Of a stretch of DNA of 37,564 nt, positions 8,915-17,637 are shown piece after piece. Both the position numbers and the translations under genes were made by a program. The notes beneath the pieces are model-generated. The model did no database searches and had not been told where the DNA came from. It saw nothing but the letters and a program-made list of their open reading frames with translations. This DNA comes from a virus, in IMG/VR virus record IMGVR_UViG_3300028895_000085, positions 1-37,564 of that record; one strand, given 5' to 3'. Every line of letters begins with the position of its first letter. Positions within the stretch are counted from its first letter, which is position 1.

Positions 8915-9573
8915 TCCGAAGCATAGTGACAATCGTGTCAGCGATAATACTCGGTGCCGCTATGGTGTTCGGCGTCGGCTGTGCCGCGATGTCCGAGTAC
9001 GTGACTCCGGCTCCGATCGACGGACGTGCCGTTGAGTATGTGGTGGACGCCGGGTTGGCGGACGCCAACGACTACGATGGTTACGCGAATCTGTACAAGG
9101 CCCGCAAGTTACAGATCCAAGTCGCCGCTGCCCATGAGGTCAACCTGCTCGAACTGGAGCAGATGATCGAGCAGGAGAACCTTGACGCCAACATCCTGCG
9201 TGGCATCATGGAACGCAGCGTGGCTGAGGCCACTGCCCTGGAGGAGGCGATCTTCGACCCGACCACGGGCCTGCTCGCTGCGGGCCTGGGTGTGCTCGGC
9301 ATATCCGCCGGTGGTGTGATCGGCCTGATGCGTAAGCGGCCTGGTGACTACACGGAGGCCGACATGACGGCAGCGTTGGCCGACCTCAAGGGCCAGTTGA
9401 ACGAGCGTGACCACCAGTTCATCGAGGTGGTTAGGAGCGTACAGCAGTACAAGGACAGTGCGAAGACATCCAATGACCCGGTGCTCGTTAAGGGTGCCGA
9501 GATGCTGAGCACCTTCCTGCGTACGCACACCAAGTCCACACAGAACGCCGTCAGTGCGGCGAAGCATGCGTGA
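8911..9573 (+). CDS. predicted membrane/lipoprotein-like coiled-coil protein
   Basis: A 220-residue protein with an N-terminal signal-like hydrophobic segment (about residues 4-23) ending in GVGC. This is a weak lipobox because the -3 residue is Gly. A Leu/Glu-rich helical region (about 65-112) follows. A second hydrophobic segment (about 120-140, GLLAAGLGVLGISAGG) leads to MRKRPGD, which suggests a positive-inside anchor. The C-terminal 80 residues look helical and soluble. No family recognised. A membrane protein inside a replication operon could tether replication to the membrane, affect superinfection, or help lysis; none of these can be chosen from the sequence. Confidence 0.62.
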   Translation: MIRSIVTIVSAIILGAAMVFGVGCAAMSEYVTPAPIDGRAVEYVVDAGLADANDYDGYANLYKARKLQIQVAAAHEVNLLELEQMIEQENLDANILRGIMERSVAEATALEEAIFDPTTGLLAAGLGVLGISAGGVIGLMRKRPGDYTEADMTAALADLKGQLNERDHQFIEVVRSVQQYKDSAKTSNDPVLVKGAEMLSTFLRTHTKSTQNAVSAAKHA

Positions 9574-9583
9574 GGAGATTGCG

Positions 9584-9874
9584 ATGAGGTTTCCACTTGC
9601 ACTTCGGAGTACAGTTGACCGGCTAGAGACTGAGAACGACCGGCTCAAGGGTCATCTTACCAGGGCTCTTGAGGACGGCGGCAAGCTCACAAAGCAGAAG
9701 AATGCTGCTGTCACTCGGTTGCTGCAGATCTCACACCAAGCCGTCGCAGAGCGTATGCGTCACAAGTACGCTACGGTCATGGATGAGAACGGGGACATCC
9801 ACCCGGCGTGCAGGGATTGCGATACGTACAGGAGCATCCGCAAAGCTGCGGAGGGCGTTTATGAAACTGACTGA
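9584..9874 (+). CDS. small coiled-coil protein
   Basis: A 96-residue protein with a heptad-like N-terminal helix (VDRLETENDRLKGHL) and a C-terminal PACRDCDTY segment holding a single CxxC. The ATG at 9584 follows GAGGAG at good spacing; upstream in-frame ATGs at 9554 and 9566 lie at the end of the previous gene. The 3' end overlaps the RecG gene by 14 bases. Function unknown. Confidence 0.62.
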   Translation: MRFPLALRSTVDRLETENDRLKGHLTRALEDGGKLTKQKNAAVTRLLQISHQAVAERMRHKYATVMDENGDIHPACRDCDTYRSIRKAAEGVYETD

Positions 9875-11831
9875 CGCTGTCGCAACGCTCAAGGGTATAG
9901 GGCCACGGAAGGCCCGAGCCCTCGGGCAACTGGACATCCACACCATCGGCGATCTGCTGAACCACTACCCGTCTCGGGTGGAGTTTCCGCCGGAGCCAGC
10001 GGATATCAAGGGGGTGCTGGAGCCCGGCAATACAGCCACTGTAGTAGGCACAGTGGACTTCGTAATAGGCTCGCCACGTGACAAGGCCTTCGCGTGCACC
10101 GTCAGAAGCGATCGCAGCGAGACATTCGGTGTCCGCTGGTTCAACATGGGCCGGTACCTGCGTAGTCTCAACGTGCAAAAGGGCACGGGCATTATGCTGT
10201 TTGGTAAGTACAAGGGCCCCGGCTGTTGGAATGACTTCGAGAATCCTGAGTTCAAGGTATTCCCCGCCAGCAAAAGGCCGGACCTTAGCGGCCTACGTGT
10301 AGTTACATATCCGGTAGCCAGCGGGATCACAAGCCGGGAGATCAGCCGCTATGTCAAGCAGGCCCTGCCATTGGCAAGCCTGAACGTAAGGCTGATCCAC
10401 GACCCGAAGGATCAGGTGCAGTATGAGACTGCATTGAAAGAGGAGAAGTACAACGAGTTGTTCTACATGCAACTCGCCCTGGCTGTGCAGCACCACCGAC
10501 GACGGGAGGCTGAGCCGAACGTGCAGTGCATCCCTACGCCCAAAGCGATCGAGGGGTACTTCCCGTTCGAGTTCACTGGCGATCAGCGTCAAGCAGTCTG
10601 GGATATACATGGTGACATCTGCAGTGACCACGCGATGAACCGTCTGCTGCAGGGTGACGTGGGTTCGGGTAAGACTGCTGTCGCCGCGTACGCTGCGATG
10701 ATGATGGCGTGCAATGGCGGGCAGACTGCAATCTTATGCCCGACGCAGGTGCTTGCGGAGCAGCACTACTGGTCACTCAAGAAACTGTTCGAGGGGGCCG
10801 GACTGCAGGTGTGCTTGTCCACCGGTGGTAACGTCAGCTATAGGAACTACTCCATATCTGATGTCGTCATCGGGACCACGGCACTGCTGGCTGAGGATAC
10901 GAAGTTCCGCAACCTGGGGCTGGTTGTGATCGACGAGCAGCACAAGTTCGGCGTCGAGCAGCGGGCGGAACTGGCCAAGCATGGCAACCCGCATATGCTC
11001 CTGATGACAGCGACACCGATCCCGCGTACGATTGCGATGACTGCGTTCGGGGATCTGGACGTCAGTATCATCAAAGAGATGCCACCGGGCCGTACGCCCG
11101 TAGAGACGTGCTGGTTTCAGTCGATGCCACCTGGGAACCACGCGGATGATATCATCCTGCACGAGCTTAGCCGGGGCAACCAAGTCTACGTTGTGTGCCC
11201 ACGGATCGAAGCTATCGATGATGAGATGCGTGCGGTGGAGGAAGTATACCAGGAGTATTGCCGCAAATTCGGTGCTATCGCGTCGATCGGTGTGCTCCAT
11301 GGTAAGATGTCGAAAGACTCGAAGCAGCTTACCCAGCAGTGGTGGAACTGCCCAAGCACCACCGGCAAGATCCTGGTTGCTACCACAGTGGTGGAGGTGG
11401 GGGTGGACAACCCGAATGCCACAGTCATGGTGATCGAGGGAGCGGAGCGGTTCGGCCTTGCCCAGCTTCACCAGCTACGCGGGCGTGTCGGCCGCAGCAA
11501 TAAGAAGTCGTATTGCTTCCTGCTATCGGACACCGACAGTGGCGACGGCAGGGCACGGCTGAAAGCGATGGAGCGTACGAACGATGGGTTCGAGATCGCG
11601 GAGCAGGACATCAAGCTACGCGGGCCCGGTGACTTATTGAGCACACGGCAGCACGGCCTGCCCGAGTTGAAGATCGCGGACCTCGTGGAGGACTTCGATC
11701 TGATGGTGGCGGCACGGGCGAAGGCACAAGCCTTGGTTGCCCTTGGCTCGGAGGCCTTTATGTACAGTCGGCATATGGACGAACTGAAACGCAGGCACGG
11801 TGACGTGCTGCATCTGGGGGACGTTGGTTAA
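9861..11831 (+). CDS. recG: RecG-type branch-migration DNA helicase
   Basis: A 656-residue SF2 helicase that reads as RecG along its length; bacterial RecG is around 690. RecG reverses stalled forks and migrates Holliday junctions. Features: helix-hairpin-helix-like GIGPRKARAL (12-21); a wedge-like OB region (about 55-135); Walker A GDVGSGKT (265-272); the RecG-type DEQH box with following FGV (358-364); motif III TATPIPRT; motif VI QLHQLRGRVGRS (535-546); and a C-terminal TRG-like segment around RQHGLPELKIADL. The ATG at 9861 is preferred because the RecG homology begins there. Chromosomal RecG is universal in many bacteria but seldom carried by phages; T4 uses the unrelated-lineage UvsW. 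The stop overlaps the next start (TAATG). Confidence 0.94.
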   Translation: MKLTDAVATLKGIGPRKARALGQLDIHTIGDLLNHYPSRVEFPPEPADIKGVLEPGNTATVVGTVDFVIGSPRDKAFACTVRSDRSETFGVRWFNMGRYLRSLNVQKGTGIMLFGKYKGPGCWNDFENPEFKVFPASKRPDLSGLRVVTYPVASGITSREISRYVKQALPLASLNVRLIHDPKDQVQYETALKEEKYNELFYMQLALAVQHHRRREAEPNVQCIPTPKAIEGYFPFEFTGDQRQAVWDIHGDICSDHAMNRLLQGDVGSGKTAVAAYAAMMMACNGGQTAILCPTQVLAEQHYWSLKKLFEGAGLQVCLSTGGNVSYRNYSISDVVIGTTALLAEDTKFRNLGLVVIDEQHKFGVEQRAELAKHGNPHMLLMTATPIPRTIAMTAFGDLDVSIIKEMPPGRTPVETCWFQSMPPGNHADDIILHELSRGNQVYVVCPRIEAIDDEMRAVEEVYQEYCRKFGAIASIGVLHGKMSKDSKQLTQQWWNCPSTTGKILVATTVVEVGVDNPNATVMVIEGAERFGLAQLHQLRGRVGRSNKKSYCFLLSDTDSGDGRARLKAMERTNDGFEIAEQDIKLRGPGDLLSTRQHGLPELKIADLVEDFDLMVAARAKAQALVALGSEAFMYSRHMDELKRRHGDVLHLGDVG

Positions 11832-12082
11832 TGGAACGTATACCACTAGCCCCTGGTGATTATGCCATAACCAGGAAGGGCAGAGTCTTTTCTTTTATAT
11901 CCAACCGTTGGTTAAAACCCAGTACAAACCGGGACGGCTATAAACGTGTAGTGCTCAGGACAAAAGACGGGCTACGTACTCTCGATATCCACCGACTCGT
12001 CCTTGAGACATTTGTTGGCCCTTGCCCGGAAGGGCACGTCGCGTGTCACAAGGCCATGGAGTTGCAGAATGCTACACTCTAG
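11831..12082 (+). CDS. truncated HNH homing endonuclease remnant
   Basis: An 83-residue protein with a NUMOD4-like start (DYAITRKGRVFSF), then the characteristic GYKRVVL...IHRLVLETFVGPCPEGHVACHK run of phage HNH endonucleases. The domain stops just after the first catalytic-type His (ACHK). The usual GD...N..ENL...H half is missing and replaced by a short unrelated tail. It is therefore probably an inactive remnant, with the 3' part lost at the junction with the next gene. Base composition is AT-richer than its neighbours, for example around 11885-11925, which fits a later arrival. Confidence 0.78.
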   Translation: MERIPLAPGDYAITRKGRVFSFISNRWLKPSTNRDGYKRVVLRTKDGLRTLDIHRLVLETFVGPCPEGHVACHKAMELQNATL

Positions 12083-12344
12083 TGAGCAAGAGGTCCTTGC
12101 CTGGTTGTCGACGGAGGCACGGGGGCGTGATCTAATCGTGTTCCATGCAATGAACAACCACCAGTGCAGGCCGGATGTATACTGGGATGATATCAAAAAG
12201 GTGATTGTGGTCGTAGTCACCACTCGCACCGGTGTTAAGATACCAGTGGGTGTGCGACTGCATCCAGTGACACGTGAACCTGTACACTTTGGTAGGCTGC
12301 CAAATGCCGAAGAAGAAGACACCGCCGAGACCATTACCCTATGA
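12069..12344 (+). CDS. hypothetical protein (91 aa)
   Basis: Start ATG at 12069 with GGAG eight bases upstream. The start lies inside the tail of the HNH remnant, so the remnant and this gene were probably joined by deletion. Pattern is alpha/beta: a helix (SEQEVLAWLSTEARG), strands (RDLIVFHAM, KKVIVVVVTTRTG), and an acidic tail. The strand order is loosely nuclease-like but no catalytic set can be shown. No family recognised. Confidence 0.58.
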   Translation: MLHSSEQEVLAWLSTEARGRDLIVFHAMNNHQCRPDVYWDDIKKVIVVVVTTRTGVKIPVGVRLHPVTREPVHFGRLPNAEEEDTAETITL

Positions 12345-12534
12345 CGATGTGATCCCCCTGGAGAAGGTGCAGGACTGGTTGTATCGGCGGACAGGCACCC
12401 TAGTGAAAGAGCCCTGGATCAGAAAGCAAGTTCGATCCAGGGCTCTTAGGACTATCACCAGGCCACGTCGGTACGGTGGGGGAACGTTCACGCGTGTGGC
12501 CTGGCTGGAAGACCTTATCAGCCGCTACTCCTAG
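12304..12534 (+). CDS. small basic protein, possible excisionase-like DNA binder
   Basis: A 76-residue basic protein. The ATG at 12304 has GGTAGG upstream and overlaps the previous gene by 41 bases. The layout (IPLEKVQDWLYRRTGT..., a basic middle, then AWLEDLISRY) resembles small winged-helix proteins of the excisionase/MerR-like group, but similarity is weak. Its coding sequence contains a perfect 14-bp inverted repeat (12407-12447). It is the last plus-strand gene; its 3' end overlaps the last minus-strand gene by 17 bases. Confidence 0.5.
   Translation: MPKKKTPPRPLPYDDVIPLEKVQDWLYRRTGTLVKEPWIRKQVRSRALRTITRPRRYGGGTFTRVAWLEDLISRYS
12407..12447. terminator. perfect 14-bp inverted repeat at the convergent junction
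   Basis: Arms AAGAGCCCTGGATC (12407-12420) and GATCCAGGGCTCTT (12434-12447) pair without mismatch around a 13-base loop. It lies inside the 76-residue gene and about 70 bases beyond the stop of the last minus-strand gene. That suits a terminator for late transcription; the minus-strand RNA continues CTCTTTCACT, a weak U tract. It could also be a protein-binding palindrome. Confidence 0.55.
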
Positions 12535-12718
12535 ATGCCAGCACCACGATCACACTGACTATCGTGGTTCCGAGGGCCAGCACAGTGGACACCGCAGCGG
12601 ATATGAACGCTGCTGACAGCCGCGTGTGCAGGGCGACGTGCATGGTAGTCCACTTTTCCAACCGCTCGGTACGCTCATCAAGGCGAATCAACAGTTCATC
12701 TCTCTCATCAGGACTCAT
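12518..12718 (-). CDS. small membrane protein, XhlA/holin-like
   Basis: A 66-residue protein with a charged N-terminal helix (RDELLIRLDERTERLEKW) and one C-terminal transmembrane segment (about 36-61, ending VSVIVVLASRSSG). This matches the small phage proteins related to hemolysin XhlA and one-segment holins, which often sit with lysis genes at the end of the late operon. Its ATG overlaps the stop of the 1252-residue gene (TAATG). It could instead be a virion-associated membrane peptide. No endolysin neighbour is visible. Confidence 0.6.
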   Translation of the reverse strand: MSPDERDELLIRLDERTERLEKWTTMHVALHTRLSAAFISAAVSTVLALGTTIVSVIVVLASRSSG

Positions 12719-15700
12719 TAGAACATACCCCTTCCCGGTGCTCTCCCAGGTGCCACGTTGTTCTCACCGTAGACCTGCACACCAATACCAAGAATGCCGA
12801 GCATGGACAGTATAGTGCCACGCGGCACCCCCTGGTCACGCATCACTTCATAGATGTCGTCAAGTGCGATCGGCGTTACCGATTCCTTGGCGATCCACAG
12901 CGGCGTCGTATCCCCGTCAAACGGGGTGTCGCCAGTGTACCCAGCCCACGCGATCGTGAACGCGGGGCTCACTTTGTTCTTGAGGAACTGCCCAACGGTA
13001 CGCTCCATGTCGTACCCGGACAGCGGCTGCACGTTGCCGAACTGATCCTTCCGCTCTTTGAACGTCATACGTCCGAGCAGCGTCAGCGTCTGTGACATAC
13101 CAGACAGCGGGTCCAGGCGGGTGTCGTCGAATCGGATCTTACCGAAGTCAGACGATCGTGTGTCCCACTCCAGTTCGCCACCGGCCAGTTGACCCAGGAA
13201 GTACACCGTGGCCAGGCCAGCCAGGTAGCGGCCCAGTTCCTTGGCGAACATGCGGCGTACCTTCTTGGTGCCACGCAGGCCGACCGGCACGATCTTACCA
13301 CGACGGTACTCAAGCTGTCCGCCGACAGTGGCCAGCATCTGGAACCGGCTCAGTGCTCTACGCGGTGCCCAGAAGATACCGTTCATCCTGTTCATCATCT
13401 GCTTCATGCTGGGACCACGGGTGACACCACGACCTGTCGCCATGTTGATGAAGTCAGCGATCGCCCGCCCCTCTTCCGGGGTGGGCCCGCCCTCGTCCGC
13501 GAAGGCCGCAGCCATCGCATCGTACGAGTCAGCACGTAGCAGGTTCAGCGTGGTCGAGAACGCACGGTCGGACGCCAACACACCCTGTGCCATGTGGCGG
13601 ATGCCGGGCACCTTGGACTTGGCGAGTGACCTGATCCATGTGGACCGGAACAGTTCCTCCCGATCGGTGAGTTCGCTGGCCTCAGACGTCTCCGTCAACT
13701 CCAGCCCGTCACGGAAGTAGTACACCGAGTTCGGCCGGTTGCGGATCGCAGCGTTGATCTCGTGTGCCTTCTGGTCCGAAGCCGCAGCACGCAGTGCTCT
13801 TGGCAGCGTACGCAGTGCACGGATCGGATGGCTCAGCAGGACCCAGCCGCCCTGGTTGCCGAGGGCACTCAGGTCGAACGAGGACTTGAGGGCCATGACC
13901 GTACGGGACGCTTCACCCAGTGTGTGCCACAGCGGATCTACTTCCCGCTGCTCGCGGATCTGTCGGGTGATCTCTGCATCCAGCCGTGCCATCTCATACT
14001 GCAGCCGCAGCGTCTTCGCACTGGGCTTGTTGTGCGTGGCCCGCTTCTTCGTATCGAAGTCACGCGATGCCAGCCGTGCCTTCAAGAAAGCAATGCGACG
14101 TTCCAACCGCTGCTGCTCTGCGGCCTCACTTTCCTTCTGCAACTTCTTCAAGTTGTCGAGTGTATCCTGCAACTTCTGGATAACAGGATCAGGGATGTCC
14201 CCAGGCACAGGCTGAGTCTTGCCCGGCATCCGCCCCTGCTCCATCCAGTACAGAACGTCAGCGATGTCAGTGCGAAGCTGCTTCACCTTGCGATACTTCC
14301 GACGCAGAGCCCGCAGGTACTGAGTCATCGAGTCGGTGTTCTGTGCCCGCCGGTCCATCGCACGCATGATCGCGTCAGTCAACTGACTACGCTCCATGCC
14401 TGGGAAGTGTTGCAGCACGGCACGCGACACAGCCTCCAGGTCGGCACCTTCCATACGAGACGCTACATTCAGCATCACGTTGTAGACCACCAGGTCTGTC
14501 TTCTCACGTGACAGCAGATCAGCAAGCTCGGTATCCTTGTCCGCATCGGACATCTTCGCATAGCGGCTCGTGGCCTGCTTCATCACCTGCTGCAGCCGAC
14601 TGCGGGTGTCCTTCTGGGCCGACTGCTTTGCCCGCTGACGCTTGCGTGCCAACTTCCGTGACTGCTGCTGGAAGTTCTCTTTGGTGTCCGCGTCCAGTTC
14701 CTTGCCGCCCTTGACCTTCACGGCACGGCCGATCACGTTCAGTGCGTTGGCATTGTCACCCAGTCTATGCTGACGTGCAAAACCCGCAGCACTCCACTCG
14801 GTACCAGCCCATCGCAGCACCTTGGTGATGACGCCGTGCTGCTCCTCAAGCTCACCCATCCGGCGGACGACGGTGTCGCGGTTGACATCGCCCTCCTCCA
14901 TGGCCTCAAGCTGCTGGGCCAACTGGTCGTGCTCAGCCTCAAGCTGCTCGGCCCGGATATCCAGCCCGTGCGTCTCCTCAGATGTAGCAGGTCTGGGATC
15001 GTTCAGGATGTCGTTGGCGATGTCCGGGGCCCGTTGGTCGTACCCGCCGTCGATCGCGGCTTGACGCCTGCTCTCCAGCGTCCCGGCAGGGATCTGCTCG
15101 GGCACCGGCGGGTTGCCCATCCACTGGCTCCGGGTCTCCATGTCCGCGTTCCGAGTAGACATATACGGACGTTCCGGGTCCGTTCCGCTCTCCGGTTGGA
15201 CCGCAGGCGGCTCCGAGATCGCATCAGCCGTTTCAGACGTCGCCGTATCGCCCACAGGAGCGGCGGTCTCGGGCTCAGCGGCCTCCGGGGTGGGTGCAGC
15301 CTCCGGCGTCTCAGGCAGCGTCTCAGGCATTCCTTCGGTTACAGTGGGTGTGAACCCCTCTCCACCGGGCCCAACCTCTGGAATCGGGGCCTCAACGGGC
15401 TCATCCGTGGACGGCGGGCGTAGTTCCTGCTCGACCGCCATCTTCTCTGTGGTCTCGACATCCCGCTGCCGCTGGATCTCGGACAGGATGCTGGCCCCGC
15501 TCTTGACTGCGGAGATACCGGACCCGAGGGCTTCGCCCACGATCGCACCACCGACAGCGGCACTGCCGAGCCGGACCAAGTCGCCCTTCCAATCCAGGTC
15601 GCGGCCGGTCGCAATCTCTGCACCGATGCCAGTACCCTCTTGGATCGCCTCTTGGATACCCTCAGCCGTGGCCTTCATCGCATGGTCGAACGTGATGTCC

Positions 15701-16476
15701 ACGCCTTCCTTCGCCATCTTCTTGAAGGCCTTCTCACGTGCGGCCTTCACGAATGCCTTGACGGCTTCCTTGTTACCACGCGTCAACATGCCCTCGATCT
15801 GCCACTTCTCGACAAGACCGATGATAGGTGCTGTAACCCAGCGTGCGGTGTTGGCGTTCTCGTGGCTCACGCCCATGTCACGCAGGTTCTGGTAGACTTC
15901 CTCACCGCCCATCGCAGCACTGGTGGCAACAACACCGGCCGGACCACCAAGGATCGCGGCGACAGTGGACATGCCGAACTGCGGGACGGACTCACCGACG
16001 AGGTTAATCAGGTACCCACCCGCACCACCACGCGTTGCCTTCATCGACTCGACTTCGGTCAGCTTGTAGATGTCACGGGCTTTCTTACGCAGGCTCTTGA
16101 TGGTCTTCTCCCGCTCCTCTTTCATACCTGGGAGATCCGGGGCCCACGATCCAGGCATACGCTCCCCGGCTTCCATCAGCGTAGCGAGCGTACCGGGGGC
16201 AGCCGCGATCGCACGGATACCACCGCGACCGATCGCCGTGTGCAATTCACCCAGCCGCGACCGTGGCTGCGTTGGTGGTGGAAGCGGTGTGCCGAGGTCA
16301 GACGCTGCGAAGTCAGCGGTTGGTGCCTCTTGTACCGGCACACCTGCCGCCTGGTCAGCGAGTGCTTTCTGGATTGCACCCTGGATCTGGGCACCTGTTA
16401 CCTGCGGTTGCTCCGCGACGGTGTCGAAGATATCCTTCTTCCCTTCGGATGCGACTCTGTCAAAGATATCAGCCAT
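12718..16476 (-). CDS. large internal virion / ejection protein (1252 aa)
   Basis: The largest protein in the window. It begins with a repeated IFD motif (MADIFDRVAS..., KKDIFDTVAE) seen at the start of many podovirus internal proteins. It has Gly/Ala-rich hydrophobic helices near residues 80-200 and 300-330, a Pro/Glu-rich linker (about 355-450), long charged coiled-coil regions (about 500-830), and a C-terminal region (RYLAGLATVYFLGQL..., LDPLSGMSQTLTLLGRM) like the large polyvalent-protein associated domains. Such proteins are packaged in the capsid and ejected to form a channel or escort DNA, as T7 gp16 or P22 gp16 do. No lytic transglycosylase or peptidase motif could be placed. AGGGGAA precedes the ATG. 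Confidence 0.72.
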   Translation of the reverse strand: MADIFDRVASEGKKDIFDTVAEQPQVTGAQIQGAIQKALADQAAGVPVQEAPTADFAASDLGTPLPPPTQPRSRLGELHTAIGRGGIRAIAAAPGTLATLMEAGERMPGSWAPDLPGMKEEREKTIKSLRKKARDIYKLTEVESMKATRGGAGGYLINLVGESVPQFGMSTVAAILGGPAGVVATSAAMGGEEVYQNLRDMGVSHENANTARWVTAPIIGLVEKWQIEGMLTRGNKEAVKAFVKAAREKAFKKMAKEGVDITFDHAMKATAEGIQEAIQEGTGIGAEIATGRDLDWKGDLVRLGSAAVGGAIVGEALGSGISAVKSGASILSEIQRQRDVETTEKMAVEQELRPPSTDEPVEAPIPEVGPGGEGFTPTVTEGMPETLPETPEAAPTPEAAEPETAAPVGDTATSETADAISEPPAVQPESGTDPERPYMSTRNADMETRSQWMGNPPVPEQIPAGTLESRRQAAIDGGYDQRAPDIANDILNDPRPATSEETHGLDIRAEQLEAEHDQLAQQLEAMEEGDVNRDTVVRRMGELEEQHGVITKVLRWAGTEWSAAGFARQHRLGDNANALNVIGRAVKVKGGKELDADTKENFQQQSRKLARKRQRAKQSAQKDTRSRLQQVMKQATSRYAKMSDADKDTELADLLSREKTDLVVYNVMLNVASRMEGADLEAVSRAVLQHFPGMERSQLTDAIMRAMDRRAQNTDSMTQYLRALRRKYRKVKQLRTDIADVLYWMEQGRMPGKTQPVPGDIPDPVIQKLQDTLDNLKKLQKESEAAEQQRLERRIAFLKARLASRDFDTKKRATHNKPSAKTLRLQYEMARLDAEITRQIREQREVDPLWHTLGEASRTVMALKSSFDLSALGNQGGWVLLSHPIRALRTLPRALRAAASDQKAHEINAAIRNRPNSVYYFRDGLELTETSEASELTDREELFRSTWIRSLAKSKVPGIRHMAQGVLASDRAFSTTLNLLRADSYDAMAAAFADEGGPTPEEGRAIADFINMATGRGVTRGPSMKQMMNRMNGIFWAPRRALSRFQMLATVGGQLEYRRGKIVPVGLRGTKKVRRMFAKELGRYLAGLATVYFLGQLAGGELEWDTRSSDFGKIRFDDTRLDPLSGMSQTLTLLGRMTFKERKDQFGNVQPLSGYDMERTVGQFLKNKVSPAFTIAWAGYTGDTPFDGDTTPLWIAKESVTPIALDDIYEVMRDQGVPRGTILSMLGILGIGVQVYGENNVAPGRAPGRGMF

Positions 16477-16488
16477 GATGTTCCCCTA

Positions 16489-17628
16489 TTAAAACGTCAG
16501 GCCACGGGCTCTTGCTAGTTCACGTGCACGCTGCTTGTCTCCACCGGCTTCCTGTAGGAGGGCACGAGCCTGCTCCGCAGTAACCTGTCTTCCAGCACGT
16601 CGCTGCTTCGGCATGGCATTGCGTACGCCATTGGCCATTGGGCTGGCGGCACCGGCGAGGTCGGTGACACGCTTGCCAATAAGTTGCTCTGCGGCAGCAC
16701 GGGACTCTTCACGCAGCCGATCCTGGGCGTCAAGTGCCCACTGGTACTGCTGGATCTGGTCCGGGGTCGCAGGCACATAGTCACGCTTCTCATCCGGGGC
16801 AGGCCTGCCGTATCGATCGGTGCCAGTCCACTCTGTCTGCGGCTTGAGTACCATCAACTGAGCCGGTACATCCCATCGCTTGAATGGACGGTCCTTGGCC
16901 GGTTCCATCTTGTACTGAGCGATCAGCCCCTGAACAGACGACATAAGCTGTCGGTTTCGCTGCACCACCTCGTACGGACTCTGGTACTTGGGCGGGCGGA
17001 ATGCAGTGACTGGCACGTCGAATCCGAGCACCTTGTATTGCAGCGAGCGAGCGGCGTCCTCGTTGATGATACCCTGCTCAGCAAGCCCGGCATACGTTTG
17101 AATCTCCTTCATTCGCAGTGCCTGGTTCAGGCGTATCTGGTGCTGGGTGCTTGCCTTCTGCTGTGTCAATGCCTCGACTTGCGGCTCCAGCTTGCTCTTG
17201 ATCCGCACCCACTGCTTGCTGTACTGATTGTTGATCTGTTGTATACGCTGCCGCTGCTGCTCCTGATCTGCTCCGGAGTTACGAATAGACACAACGTCTA
17301 TCTGATACTGCTTGTAGGACGTATCCAGTTCTCGCTGAATGGGCTCTTTGACCTTGGCAATCTGTTGGTCGAATATGGACAGTTGGCTCATCTCCTGCTC
17401 ACCCTGCCACGTGGCCAGGCTCACTGGATCTATCCTGGTGACATCCTGATTGTTGCCAGTCACGGCATCCGGATACACGGGTTCAGCCATCCCCGTAAGT
17501 GGATCGGCGACCATCGTACCCGCTTGACTTATAACGTTGCCCTGTGGATCGGTCATCTGAAATGCAGGCCCGCCGATCTCACCGGCTGCTGGTAGCTGTG
17601 CTGTTGGTAGTCCGCCCAAGTTTGCCAT
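16489..17628 (-). CDS. putative internal virion protein (379 aa)
   Basis: Glutamine- and charge-rich protein with a flexible N-terminus (about 1-60) and long helical stretches (about 75-200, for example QRELDTSYKQYQIDV), then a mixed region and a basic C-terminus. Start follows TAGGAGAAC. Position directly before the 1252-residue protein and after the fibre-like gene suggests an ejection protein analogous to P22 gp7/gp20. This rests on gene order and composition, not on a recognised domain. Confidence 0.5.
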   Translation of the reverse strand: MANLGGLPTAQLPAAGEIGGPAFQMTDPQGNVISQAGTMVADPLTGMAEPVYPDAVTGNNQDVTRIDPVSLATWQGEQEMSQLSIFDQQIAKVKEPIQRELDTSYKQYQIDVVSIRNSGADQEQQRQRIQQINNQYSKQWVRIKSKLEPQVEALTQQKASTQHQIRLNQALRMKEIQTYAGLAEQGIINEDAARSLQYKVLGFDVPVTAFRPPKYQSPYEVVQRNRQLMSSVQGLIAQYKMEPAKDRPFKRWDVPAQLMVLKPQTEWTGTDRYGRPAPDEKRDYVPATPDQIQQYQWALDAQDRLREESRAAAEQLIGKRVTDLAGAASPMANGVRNAMPKQRRAGRQVTAEQARALLQEAGGDKQRARELARARGLTF

Positions 17629-17637
17629 GGTGTTCTC

